This document shows, piece after piece, positions 43,601 to 58,600 of a stretch of 64,000 nucleotides of DNA. Where the stretch lies: the NCBI GenBank assembly GCA_009617715.1, contig VTFK01000268.1, forward strand, positions 186,001 to 250,000, read 5' to 3'. The number at the start of each line of letters is the position of its first letter. Positions within the stretch are counted from its first letter, which is position 1. Under the pieces are notes generated by a model. It searched no databases, was not told the origin of the DNA, and saw only the letters and a program-made list of their open reading frames with translations. Both the position numbers and the translations under genes were made by a program. The stretch comes from Plectrocnemia conspersa (Eukaryota > Arthropoda > Insecta > Trichoptera > Polycentropodidae).

Positions 43601-46600
43601 TATAAAAAAATAAATGTGAAATTCATCATATCTTATTTGGTGACTGAAATTTTTTTTAATGTATATTTATTACCATAGCTCTGTTTTAAAAGTCACGGCA
43701 CGCTACTGATATGTATGTACATATATGAACGTTAATTTTATTTTGTAGGCTCTTTTTTTATCAACTTTTGTAAAATTTGTCCGTATAGGGAGGTATCTAA
43801 AATTTGTATCTGAGTCACAAAAGCGACGTTAATGTCGTCATCGATTCGGCCATAAAAGCGTGCTCTGTCGGATGAAGCGTATCGCGACCGATATGATGGC
43901 AATAATTCTTTACGTTTCAATATATACGCGTGTAACAAAGCTCTCTATCGCGGAGCTTCGCCTGGAAAATGCTCGGCATTCGGGTCACGAGCTTTTCCGG
44001 GCGCCCGGTTCGTTGGCCGGTAGAAAATCAGCAAACGCAAACTTTTAAACATGCGAAAATGTGCGCACGTCCACGTGGAATGTGGTCGCTGCGGGTTGGA
44101 CCCGAGAGGTCCACTAACAAACCCTTCATGTGTACCTTCACCAAAATATATATGTATGTATGCGAATGTCGGGAAATGTCGACCCGCGTGCGACGACACA
44201 ATTTTCTTTTCAATTTTGCCACCGTGATGTATTTCGATGCGTGATGAGGGACGCGATAACGCAATAAGAGTTTTTCGTATTTTATACACCGTGACCCAAA
44301 TTTATGTCGACGTCAAGCAAACGAGCGACGCATCGGTCAGATGATTTCAACGCATGCATGAAAGCACGAAAACACGCAAGTAATCGAGTTATAGGTGTAA
44401 TAAACGACTGGGTGATCTTTGATGGAGTTTGTAACAATGATTTATATTCAAACAATAATATTTCGAATAAGTTCTAAATAAAAATATAATAATAATCATA
44501 TGTGTTTGATGCCATATAAAGTTAAGTTTTTCTAGTCAAAGAACGTGATTATCGAAAAGTATTTCTCGATAAAAAATCCTAATCGAGAAATTACATTTCT
44601 CGTAAGATTTTTAAAGACCTTTTTGATTAAAAATAAATTTGTATGGATATTTTGTGTTTGACAACTGCTGCATATAAAACGGTGAATCAGTGTCGGATAT
44701 TTACAAATACGCATTATTTATTGGGGTCGGAAGTATTTTAACGGAAAAAACGTTATTCACGATTTTTTCAAATATTCTAACCGATCCAATCTTTGCTTTG
44801 GTAATCTAAGAACTACATTCATAATTAAAAAACACCGCTCCACATAAAAATCTGCAGATTGCAAAAATATATGGGGTTCTCCACAAAGTTACGCTATAAA
44901 ATTTACCTGTGAGCAAACTTAAACATCACTTTTTCATCTTTATATTGATTAAAATATAATAAATGTAGAGTTGCAATAGCTGTTATTGACAATTTTCGCT
45001 ACAATTTGGTATAAATATGGAAGCCTAAAATTTTTTCCCAAAGCCTAAAAAAATGTTAAATAGATATGAGCCGTTGATTTTGAAAGTAGGGCAAATCCAT
45101 TTTATTAAAAAAAGAGTTAGAACTAATTTTCATTAGAAATTTTTAATCAATTCACAATCAGTGTAAATTTTTTACTTGTTATTTATTTTAGTCAGTAATA
45201 TTAATTGTTTGTTGCTTTTGAAAGTGAGGCAAGTCACTTAAAATAAAATAATTGTAATATATATCTAACTACAATTTTTATTATTCTATAGGTATTGTGA
45301 AACTAAATGTTAAAGAAAGGTGGAATATATATACATAATAAATTATTATGGATTTTTATGATTATTAAAATTTTATGGTTAAATTGGAAAATGGGATCGG
45401 TTTTAAAAAAATATTTATATAAATATAATACTTGTTACTAGGAACAGATAACAGAACTTAAAAATATGTGCTTAATTACCAATAATTATTTTGTGAGATT
45501 AGTTATTTTAATGTGGTAATTTTGTATTAACGTTTACAATAACATAACATTTTGAAAAATTATTTCACCCTTGTTATTTTATAAAATTAATATTTTGTAG
45601 AAATAAAGCCCATGAATATTAGTAAGAAAAAAAGAATCATCACATCATAAAGTTAGGATAGCTCTGAGCTAAATGAATACAGATGAAAGAATTTAACAAA
45701 AAGAAGAAGGATACTGGAACTGTCAGATTTATCATCATATGAGGAATCTTCTGGGTATAACAAATAGTACGATGATACATTAAAAAAATTAGAAAACCTA
45801 AACAAAATTGATAATAAAAATTGTCACTGCAAGCAAGGTTGCATAAATCAAATTAATTTCGAAGAAAGGTAACAAAATTTTAGAGTCTTGCAGATAAAAT
45901 ATATTTCTAAATGGATTTAACACAGAAGTGTGCTAAGAGAAGAATGCGACTGAGAAATTACAGGAAAATTCAAAGGACTTGCAGTTTTAAATATTATTTA
46001 GATACCAAGGAAGACAAATTTTATTATGCAAAAGATTTTTTTAGACACATTTAATATAACTAAAGGAAGAGAGAACCGTATAAATTAAATTATAAAACAT
46101 CAATAGAGAGTGATTAACAATTTAAAACTATTGATTTATTGCCAAAACGGGGTAGGCCAAGGATTTTCGACAAAATAACATTGCCATCTATAAATGGAAA
46201 AACTAGGCATATTAATGAAGAGAAAAATAAAAATATGATTATAGTAATATTCCTCTAAATATTTTGTTATATTGTATTTATGTTGTTGTGTGTTATGTAT
46301 ATAATTATTAATTTTTTTCTATTTATTGTTTCCTTTTTTCTAGAAATTAAAATTAGGCTTTTTGTTTAATGCACCTATTCGAAAAAAGCATAAAGTGTTA
46401 AAATAAAATCGAAAAATAATAAATTATTCTATTTTTTCTTATTACAATTAAGCTCTTGAAAACAGGAAATCAACATTTTCATAAAATAATTGCTTTTGAA
46501 ATTAATGTAAGTCCATTAAGCGCTATTAAAAACACGATTTTGGTAAAATAACGCAAATATCTTTTTCATAAAAAAAAAACGTAAACAATATGAAATAAGT

Positions 46601-49600
46601 ATATTATTACTTACTAATATTTTTAAATCAATTCAAGCGTAAACTATTAATTATTCAACAATCCCATAATATGGACTTGCCCCACTTTCAAAATCAACGG
46701 CTCATATGTCTTATATGTGTTTGTTTTTTAACCATATACAAATGAAAAAAAAATGTTGGGTACATGCAGTGATTGTATATTAATATAAATTATTATATAT
46801 AACATGTATTACAATATTTTTTATGCAATGTCATAAATATGTCGCTAGAATTTTATTTTACGATTGAAAGTTTAACTAAAACTTTAAACTATTAAAATGG
46901 AATATAACTTACATGTTATCCTTATTTACGAGATTGCTACACTACATACAAAGAAGCGATCCTATCTCGTGCCAAATTTCACCCAGGCACACCATTTATT
47001 GCATTCGTTGCATATAAATGCATATTTGCATCTGTTGAATGAAATTCTGCACGAATTTCCGTTTTCGAGCGGTTAGACACCAGATGTGGAACACAAAAAA
47101 AGGTATTATATATATATATATGTATATATTTTTAATATCAATAACATCATGCATGAACTTTGACTTCAAATTACATTATAACTCAATTATAGAAGCAAGC
47201 CCGGGGGAGATTCAGAAGTTTGGTCGTGCGAGCGGTTCAATCTGAAAATAGGTAACACGACCCTTTAAGGGTTTAATTGGATGTTCAGGGAAAAGCGCCT
47301 TATCAAATGCATTCAATCTTTAATCAGCTCGCGTATAGCAATATAACCTTTGCATACATGAAATGCATGGTGCAAAGGGTTGAAAGGGCTGTGAACCGAA
47401 CTCAAGTAAGTAACCCGTTTAAAACTTTCTAACGATTAAACGAAGTACATGAGGATCTACCCTACCATTAATTATATAAACAGGTGTAATAACATTAAAT
47501 AATAAATGTTTTGAAACATAAATTTATCACATGGCTTTGATTTTCATCATTAGATTTTTTTTCTATTTAAATTTTTTTAAAAAAAAACATGCAGCATTTC
47601 TACTAAAAATTAATATTTTTGGTAATGTTGATAATATAATTTTTGTCATAGAATATATTTAATTCGTAAAATATTTTTTTTTCTAATTTTTTCACAATTA
47701 AACTATTTTTAAGAAATTCAAGTTTTAGGTTTCGGAAGGTCTTCGAGGGTCAAGATCTTCCGCACTACCCTTTTATTGATTCTTAAAATATAAATTTGAC
47801 TAATATAAAAATACGATATCATAACTGAAACCCTTTTTGGTATATTCAATATGAGACCACACTCGCATAAACATACAATAGCAAGTGTTCAAAGTCGTAT
47901 TGATTGAAATCCGCATCTGGTATTCGGAGCGTGGATGCTATTTGAGTAGTTCGACGAAAAGCGCCGTTACCACAACCGCAATTACAGTTTTCAACACACA
48001 CATACAATTTGCTCATTCTAGAGTTGTCGGAGATGCTGTGTGCTAGATCCGTTCGACCAACTTGGCCGAAAGTTCAGACTCCGGTAATAACCGACCGCAG
48101 CTGGCCACGTAAAACGATTTAAGCAGCTCTCCTCTGCAAAGAGCGATCAATTGAAAGTATTATAGGAGTTAACTACCTGCATTCGGTTCGTAGCCCTTTG
48201 AACCTCTTTGCATCATGCATTTCGCATTTGCTAATTAAAATTAGGAGCTTACCTCCAGAGAATAGAAATAAACCATTAAAAGTTTTGCAGATTTCCTGTG
48301 GACATATTATGAACCAGTCAACTAAAACATTCAACTGAGATTTAATGTCCTTGAAGGTGCTTTATGCAAAAAAAATGCAAAGTATAATATTATATTTAAA
48401 TTAAAGTTCCGAGTGCATACTATTTAGACTAAAGTGAAATTATATGTTCCTTACTAAAAATTAAATGGAACAAGTATATAAAATCATTATTTAGAGACCT
48501 TATAGGAACAAAGTTGAAACGGCACTGAACATATTTAAGTCTAAGATAAAATATCTTATAAAAAAAATAATAAGTCAACTGAACCTGATTTGATATTTGT
48601 AGAGCTCTTAAAATTAAAAAAAAATATTTAATTAAATTCTATATTAGAATATACTTCTCTAGAAAACCACCTAACGACTGATTGCGATCGAAATTTATTC
48701 CTTAAAAAAAAGAGCAATTCGTACATGTGCAGCGATTTAAAACTTATGAGCTTAATGAGTCACTCATTTACTCAAAATTCTGTTAAAAATTCACACACGT
48801 TGCAAATTAATAATTAGCAACAAGAAATTTGGATTAAAGAAAGGCTTAGGTACACGAGAAACGCTCCTTTGGACGCAGACGCTACTTCAAAGATGTTACA
48901 AAGTAAGTAAACCTGATTATATTTTCTTCATAGATTTCAAGAAAGCATTTAACCGTCTAAAATATGATAATCTTATGGAGAGCCTAAATTTTATCGGGGT
49001 AGATCCCAGAGACGTATGACTGAAAATATACAAATACAGAGAAGCATTTGGGAAAGATGTGTTATTTTTCATATTTGTTTCATTTTATACTTTCATAGAC
49101 AAATATGAATAAAAATCATCGAAGGAACAATTAACAGTATTTGTTATGCTGATGACACTACAATATTTGCCGAAACCGTCGATGAATTACGAAGTTTTAT
49201 ATATAATGTTTTTAATAAATAAAGTTTTTTATTAGAGCTTACGCATAAACATAGTAGATAAAAAAATTCATTGGAAGGATAAAGCATTTTAAATACCTGG
49301 GTAGCTATGTAAACAGGGACGTAATTTAAATGAGAGAGAAGGGGGGCCCCTTCACTGGAGAAAAATGAAAAGACGTCTCTGATTCTACACCAAAGAAAAT
49401 CGGGTTATGCTTTGAAGAAAATCAATAAAAAACAGTCTTTAATTTATCACAAAAATATTTTTTAAAGTATGTCATTTTAGTGAAATCATTTCATAATACA
49501 TTTTCACCGGCAGGTATATATTTTTATCTAGCAGATGCTAGTAAAGTTATATGATTGAAATTTTTCCATAGGTAGTATAAAAAGTTATATATTTATGATG

Positions 49601-52600
49601 TACAAATGTTACATTAAATGTATATTTTCAGTAAGTTCACTAGTGAAGTCCAAATATATTTTCAACAATTTACTAAAAAAAAATATAACTGAACTAATAA
49701 ACGATAGTAAAATTATACGCTGCTCTAAATATCTATAAAACATAATTTGACAGTTGCGATACGTTCATTTTATATTCAAACCCAAACCTAACCTACAGGA
49801 ATTAACTAAACTCAACTTGATCTAATGAAAGTTCTAAAAGTAATTAGGGCTTTAGCATTCTTAAAAGGTCAAGTTTTAAATTAAAAATAAATGAACTCAA
49901 CTCCTATCAAGAAGTACATACAGACATTGCATCTCGCATATAGCCTATGTTTTAAAAATATAATAGCTATCCCTACCGATACCACTACAAACTTTTGATA
50001 TGAGAGCATTGGTAAAAGTATATTTGAACTAAATTGTGGTCAATAGGAGAGCGCAAAAACAATTATTACTTCTCAGAAGTTAAGAATTCACGTCAAAAGC
50101 AATAAAATCATGTCGGCGCCGTCGCAGTAGGAACGCCGAGTAACGAGCGTTCCCACTGCGACTACATGTTTTATTTGATTTTCACTTATTGTGAGTAGTA
50201 ATATTGTTATAAACGTTCTCATATGAATGCTAGATAACCGATCGTTAACACAGCGGCGGCGACGGCACGATTTTATTGCTTTTGACGTATGAGAAAAGAC
50301 AATTATTTTTTGCGCTTTCATTAGTCAAAATTTAGTTTAGCTGTGCTTTTTTTGATTTTCACTTATTATAAGTAGTATTGTTATATTGTTACGAAAAATC
50401 ACGATTTTATCAAATTTGATGTGTTTTTAAAAAGAAAATTCTTGTGAGTAAATGACGAAATGGATACTGACGAAAAGATTAAAGTCTGCATCGAAATTTC
50501 TAAAATCTTGTTTTAAAATTTAAGGCTGGTCTCGAGTGGAATTAAATCTGTAAATGTCGGTCAATACGGATGTGAGATATCGACTTTAAAAATTTTAACT
50601 AAAAGCGTTTGAAATGTGGCTTTATTTTACCTTAAATGCTACATATAGTACGCGATCTAGATTTTTTTTTAACCTACAAATAGACGAAGGTAAAGTTCCT
50701 TAGATACATGATTTGAGATCCAAAGTATGAGCTTTTTCATACCTTATTATTATAAAAAAAAAATTTAAAAATGGATCGTAAAAAAGAAGATGTCATGGTT
50801 GCAAAACATATGCCTATAGACGGGGATAACATTTGAAGAAGGGGTTTGTACAGAGAAAGACCGAAGGGATACTTAGAGCTTATCAGAAAGGTGGTTGCTA
50901 ATGTCTGGAATCGGACATAGCACCGAAATAAAAATAAAAAGCTAAGAATAAATAAAGTTCGGTAAAAGTTTTTGAGATAATTTCATAAAAAAATATTTGG
51001 TTATTGTAAGTATTTGTGTCTCAGCGCATAAAGTTTTATGCTGCTAAGCGTTTTTTTAAACTACTAAAGGGTTATTTTGCCAATAAACTATTTGGAACGT
51101 CTTCTAAATTCACGATCGCGTCCTCTTTTAATGCCTGATTGAGCCAGCACTCGCCTATAGCTATTGCTATCTGGTTCCTTAAAACGTTGGCATCGCATAT
51201 TGATATTTATAATATCAGCTACGAAAAGCCTGTTTTTTATTATTAAATTTTAATACAACATGTTTTTTATGCTCTACCTATATTCTATGTATATTTTTGA
51301 CCATCGTGACGCATTAAGATAATCTTTTGAGTCAAGATGTTTTTAATTTAATTAAAATATTATCCAACTTGATCTGTCAATTATAAGCAATGCGTTTCTG
51401 AAACAATGTATACAAAATAAAAACCACCTGATTTAGTAATATCAAAATATTAAAATTTACATTTAAATTTTCTTTAATATAAAAGTATTTTACTATAATT
51501 TAGGCGTTGAAAGCATGTCATTAAATGGACTTTGACATATACGTTTGATTATTATATTAATAAATTACGCACAGGGTTACACAGCAGCCGGCCTGCGTCT
51601 TCGCTGAAAGCAAATTGACTTATAAACTCGCACGCTATGAAATAACCTATTAGGCGGAGGACATTCACGGTCCATCGCCAAAGGGCCGCATCCACACGTA
51701 GGGGCCAAAGCCTCAAGGAAACCATTAAGCGTAATTACGTTCCGTCCGCGGGCCGCCCCGGACAAATTTATCATATTTATGGGGCACCCGTGTCCGGCAA
51801 CGAATATGCGTCCGTCTTTTCGGACACGTGTGCGTATTTGTACACATATACATATATGAAATTTAGAACATATAAAGGCACTTACGATAGGAAAAGGTTG
51901 GATTATGGAAGTGATCCCAAAAAAATCGGGTTAAAAGATATGTTTGTGGAATAAAAATATGTTATTATTTTTATGCGTCAATAGAGCGCCATCAAGCATT
52001 TTGAACATTATGTACTACATAGTTTATTTTTAAGCTAGAATTTTTTCGCCTTATTTACAAATGTTTGTACATGTTTTGCTTACAATATATGCGTCTAAGT
52101 ATTTAATATAAATATAGAAATTTGCTAAAAAACACGTTTAATTGATATAAGGAAAGAGATAATAATAAATATCTGGCATTGTGTTTCGTACATTTTTTTT
52201 TTTATTATTAAATATCTGTCTTTTTAATTATCGGTTTTAAAAAAAATAGTTTTTTTTATTACTACAATGTTTCCAAATATATTTATTAAAGATAATTTAA
52301 AACATATTTATTGCAAGCAATTCATTTTCTAAGTAATGCTAATTATTTTAATTTATTTTTTTGTTATAATAAACTATAAATAAAATATAATTAAATTATA
52401 TTGTAGTATAAGTTTATATGGATCTGTATTAAAAACTATTTCCATATTTTAAACTTGAACTACTAAAACCTGAATTTGTACGTTTCATAAAAAAAATATT
52501 TTTGTGAATTAATATATTATGTACATTTAAGGCTTGAAAATTTTTTTTTTGTATTTTGAAATAATATGGTGTACACTGTGATGCACAAACGGTCCTGATA

Positions 52601-55600
52601 AAAATAAATCTAAAATGGCTTCAAAAACAAGCAATAAATTATTGTGCATTGCAATGTGCACTGGATCTGAAGAGGTAAATGAAATAATTTCCTAAAACTT
52701 AAATATTTATTGTAACTATTATTATTAATTAATAATTTAAAAATAAAATCTTTGAAGAACACTTATTACACGTTACGATACAAACGTACAAAAGGAGTAC
52801 AAAAACAGTCGATACAAAGTTTGGCACACGAACTTGGCAAAGAAAACCACGCGACCCATTTTCTTTTTACTTTTCGCCAGAGCCACGTGAAAACTCAATC
52901 GTAATTGATATTTTTAGTTCGCTTTTCTTTTTGCTATAGTCGGCCATTAAACGTGGTTAGGTTTATTGGTCACGGAACGACTTTATTGTTAGATTAGGCA
53001 AAGGCGGAATTCATTTAATTCGCATTCGTGCAACCCTTTTTATGTAAGAAAATATTTATATATTAAATACATACAGGTTGGCCTTAAACAATATGTGTAA
53101 TTGTTTTGCCATTACCTATTCATTACACCAAATTTAAAGCACGCATGTGTAGTATATGTATTTTCTTATTGATTTAAAAAAATAATTGCACTGAACAAAC
53201 TGAATGATTTAGATATTCAATATAAAATCGCTTTTACTGATTAATTTAATGAAAATAATAAATATTACACCTTTCTGGAATTTACATTCATTACTTAGCA
53301 AATATATTTTACGCTTGCCTATATTTTTGCTATTTATTTAACCATCAAGAAAACCGTTAAAATTCATCCGATAAGAAAACCGATAAAAATCCTACATTTT
53401 CAATTTGTATAAATAATAACCGATAAAAAAAAAATCGAATAATTAATTTTTTTGCAAGACAAGCACTACAACATTTTGAAACATTGCTCAATGAAAAAAT
53501 CAAATCACATTGACAATTATACATTCATTTCAGTGAAAGACAAAAAATGTAATTTATTATTACCAAAATTAATTGTAAACTAATAAATTAAGTATTAAAT
53601 ATTTTGTAAAAAAATATTTATAATCTGTATATGAATTTACATATAATTTAATTTAATAAATGTTAATAATTTATGATAAAGTACGCCCAGGTAAAACTGG
53701 GTGACACATTTTGAGCTAGATATATTATATTTGATTAGCGTCAAAATATTATATTCATATTTTTCATCTCTAGGAAGTTGTATTATTACATTATTTACTA
53801 GCATTTTCTATTATGTTATTTTGTTATTATTTAAGCCTTCATAATATCGTATAATAATATATTCTATATATATATAGTGCTATATAACTGAGGTTATAAA
53901 TTATTCAATCTTTAGCGTAACAGCTGTTCACCTGAGCATAATGAAAGTTATAGGCAAGTTTAGCCGCAATCGAAAGGGTAACAAATCAAGTGCATATTTA
54001 TGACTTTGTTAATTGAATTTCTGAATAAAGTAAAATTTACTATACGGTGTCTCAGAAAAACGTGTACAACTTTAAATAAATAATGTTAAATATATTTTTA
54101 ATCAGAACTAATAAAAAATCAATGGTTTAAATCGCAATTATTTTTTTCAAAAAATATTTGTAAAATATTGCTTTTTAATTAATCTCGATTAAATTTATTT
54201 AAATTAAGGGCTTATAATCATACTAATAAATGTTAAGTTTGTTAAATTCAAATTTAATTAAATTACTAATGTATAAAAATATATTTAAAAAAAGCAAAAA
54301 TTGTTTAAAACCATTCCGTTTAAAAATCAGTGATATTTCATAAAATAATATATTTAGCATTTATATTTTTTTTTTTTTTTTAATATAAAAAGTTAAAAGT
54401 TTTATTTTGACCACACATAATATTTGTATGTATTTGTAATTTATATTATTTATTTGGATATTTTGCCAGTGATGTACCTGTTATGATCACGAATTAAATT
54501 CTGAAGATGAATATATATTTTAAATATACATTGTATAGGAAAAAATGTTACTATAAAAAAATAAAAATATTTGCCTTAATAAGTGTAAAATTTTAAGGAA
54601 GTTCAATACATTTGATATTGTAGCTTTCAAAATGTTATATATGTAAAATATTATATTTATTGTTACTATTAACTCACACACACTGTGCGTTATATTTAAA
54701 CTTTATTTCTGTAGGAAGCTTTATTCAATATTGTAATCCTCCATGCATTTTAATACAAACTTTTACGATATGTATCTTTTTCGATACAAACACAATGAGT
54801 TTGCTCATCGATGCTGCAGTGTTTGCTGCAATATAACAAATTTCAAACCTCTACATGGAGATTGCATGATGGGATAAACCAAGCAAGAGCAGACAGACAG
54901 CTGGTCCACAAACAGATTGTTCATAGACACAGGAAGGAAGGAAGGAAGTTCACCAGGAAGCTGTATGAAAATTACCGGCGATAATGTGACACGAGCGTAA
55001 TGCGAGTTTATATCCACTTTGATCTCATTAAAACGCGGCAGTAAGGAGAAGTGAGGAGAAGCAGCGGAGCACTAGTTTTAATCGAGTTAGCGTACGGATC
55101 GACAAACGAAACTGATATGGATTTAATTTCGTTAGGCAAGTTAACGTACCTGTATAAAGGTATTCCAGCGTCGTCCCTGAACCAAAACACCATGTGAACT
55201 TTGTCCTGGTTTCCTGATGATATGTCGCAAGGAAGTTCGGCATTCTTGCCTTCGACCGCCTGGACGTCGACAGTTCGTACTGAAAAAAATAAGGTATTAT
55301 TAGCCTTGTTACAAAAAAATGATGTAGGGTAACTTTACCTAAATTTATATTCTCAAACAAAATATTGTACAAGATTTTAAATTTTTTGTCATATATTAAA
55401 GATAAAATAAATTTATTTATTAGAAAAATCACGCATTTATTTTAAGAATAAAAGGATATAATTTTATAGGCAGTATTTCTGTTATTTTAATCTATAATGA
55501 AATCTATAATCTATAATGAAATTTCCTGAAGCTTAAATAAATATAATCGGTAATCTTAGATCACTTAACTACGGTAGGCCGTCGTCGTGTTTCGTACAAC

Positions 55601-58600
55601 AAGAAATATTATTAATAAATTTTTAATAAATATTATTATTAACATTTTTATGAAGTGTGCCATAGGTATGAATACTAAAATACGGGAATACTTATACTGA
55701 CATTCACTTACTTTTACTTATACTAACATTTACACTTAAACATTCCCTTCAAAGTTTAAAGCATAAGAACTTCAAGAGCTCTCCAACATGGATTAATTAA
55801 GTTCATACGAACTATATCTAAGAGAAGGGCCAAACAAATTTGCGACTATTAAAAATTGCAAAGGCCGCCGCTTCTCTCTTCGCATCTCCTGGTACAGCTT
55901 TACGTCCACTAACATATACAAACTTGTAAATTATCCCAAACTTACTAATCACATTATGTGGTTAGCAATATTATATTTCCAATAAATTTATTAATAAACT
56001 GAAAATGCTATATGTCACGTTATATTTAAAATCTGAACGTCTATTTAAAGCGAAATCCCCTCGGTTCCAAGTGTCAGGAAAGCGTCATTGTCTACGCGCA
56101 TTAATTTGCCTCTTAACGACATTATTGAATAAACAGGACAGGTGACATTAATCTCGTAATTACATCGAGATAATCTCAAATTTGCTCAATGCGCCGTGAG
56201 CAAATATGGACAGACACGTGTACGGAGAGTGACTGAAGAGCACTTGTCTCCGTCTCACAAGCGTCACACACGTGTGACGCAAATTTATGCTAAGTTTCTG
56301 CGCTGAATCGGTCTCAGTCTAATTGATTGTGACGCTGATTAAGCGGTTGATTTGCCAGTAAGGGTTTTATTAGGCGAAACATGTGTAAAATTGGCTGATT
56401 TGAGCCGTTACATTTACATAACTTAAAGGTCTTTAACACGGGTGAAGTGCGAAGAGAATAATATCCATTACAGAATTTAAGAAGTTCGTATACAAAAGTC
56501 ACATTATTTTAGCTAATGATAAAACTGAATCATTTTAAATAATTTTTAGTATAGAAGTAAAGATTTAATCTCTATTAACTAGTAAATGGCAATAAAAATA
56601 AGCAGTGAAGTGTTTCATTTCATCTAACTTATTCTAACTTGTAGTCTTAAAAGATTTAAAATCTAAAATATAGCACACATATACACAATGATTCAAATAT
56701 ATAATTTTTTTATAAAAAATACTGATTTAAAAAAAAAAAAAAAATGATTTAATAAAAAAGTTAAGGGTCCGGTATTTGTACACTTACTAGCTGCGGTACC
56801 TCATGATATTAAAGGACCGACAGATAAAGTTATTCAACGATTTACAGAAAAAATCAGGTGCAAGCAAGTAATAAAGATCAATGTAGACAACTGTTTGCAA
56901 TTACAGATTATTAGTTTAACCCTTGCAATGGTCATATGATAAAAGATGGAGGGACTCTTTGCTTGATCTTATTACGCTCTTTCCTCTTTATATTTCGAAA
57001 TGTGCAAGTATTTATTTTTTTTTAAATATATTTTTTAATAAAACATAAAATAAATTATATTTTTATTAAATTACTATGAGCTAAATTACCTAACTATTAG
57101 ATTATTTTTTATTACCTTATATGAATGACCCAGCTTAATTTTAATTAATAATCACGATATTGATCCGTAAGATTAAAAAATCTATAAAATCCTAATCTGT
57201 AATGACTGATTTAAATTATAATGATATAATTATCACTAATTTTGCTCTACCATATACGCCACAAAATTAAAAAAAAACTCTTATAAGGCAGTAAAACATC
57301 TACTGGGTGGCGCTTTAAAAGCAAAACCATTGTCATTCACGATACAAAATACGAGTATCAATAATATTTATCGCACGATTTTACAGTTTTCTGAGCGTTT
57401 TTTTAAAGAGCATAATTAAAATATATTATTTAACTTATGTTTTTTGTATATATATATGGATATATTTAGTTTTTATTATAAAACCTATTTATTTTATGCA
57501 ATATACTCACAAAATATTTACTCAGTAAAAAAATGTAAGTTTTATATATAATTTTTCAAGCCATTAGATATAAATGTAATTAAAAACAGTTAAAGTTGTC
57601 AAATGCCAAAGTTCAAATACCAATAATGGGCTACCATAAACATTTATTAGTTTACTTTAGTAGTTTAACCACAGAATTCTAGTGACACAGGTACAAAAAT
57701 CAATTACAAAAGTTTTGACTTAAATTACCTTTTAAATATATATAATACCTGCTAATATAATATAGTATATATTTAAAAAATTTAAATGAGGTACATTTTT
57801 ATTATTAGTGTTATTATTACTTACATTTTTATACAAAGGTAATTCAAGAAACTTTACAATGAAGCTAAAGCTCAAACAAAAGCGCCCAAAGCTGATCAAA
57901 ACATTAAAAACATATGTATTTTGTAGTAAAAAAAATTCATCGGGTAAAAACATATTCAAATATTAATTAAAATAATTTGCAGAACCATATTTGCCAATAA
58001 TGAAATGCATCAAATAGGTATTTCAAAAATATATTTGTCTGCTGGAAATATCCTGATAGATTAATTAAATCTAAGAAGTTTGGTAGACGTATTAAATAAG
58101 TCTGTTGTTACTGTTACTTTCGTAAATTGTTACAAAATTACATGAATATGTATATTAAAAATTAAAATCTATTTAAAATATACACAAAATAAATTACTAA
58201 AATACCTAATTTAAATGCAGTATAATAATACCGGATCATATTTGTCGTCAATTATTAGAACGCGTGCCAAATAAATAGATTACACTAGCAATACAGATTT
58301 ATTTGTTATTGTATAATAAACTGCTCTGAATTAATCAGTGTGGTTAATATCAAAGTATTTATTAAATACGTATTACCAAAATTTATATATATATAATAAT
58401 ATAAATCATGTCAGTTATCGTATACAAATTCCACATTCCCGAAATTACAACGGCCTGGAAATTAATATGGTCAGAGAGATATTTTAAGCAATAATTGCCT
58501 GTCTAGTTTTAAACAAAATAGAGCTTTACTTTTATTTAATAATAATTGATAATCTTCTGTTGGGTTGTTGTTACAAATAAGGTTTTTGTTATTAACTATT

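Larger units (their letters stand above)
34908..55149 (-). other. Intron 2 (20.2 kb), splits Ig domain 1
   Basis: This is the longest complete intron here. It contains LINE, hAT, MITE and unclassified TIR element remnants, several GC-raised islands and one long hairpin, all listed separately. The stretches 36100-37280, 41100-42040, 42100-43100, 47450-47880 and 53050-54890 are AT-rich with no feature I can support, except a GGAA tetranucleotide run near 54928-54945. Confidence 0.75.

Noticed and set aside
43945..44289. 114-codon minus-strand frame and 91-codon plus-strand frame
   Set aside because: They overlap on opposite strands in a GC-raised island, have no recognisable motif and no in-phase join to the Side gene.
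47103..47126. TA dinucleotide run
   Set aside because: Ordinary microsatellite in AT-rich DNA.
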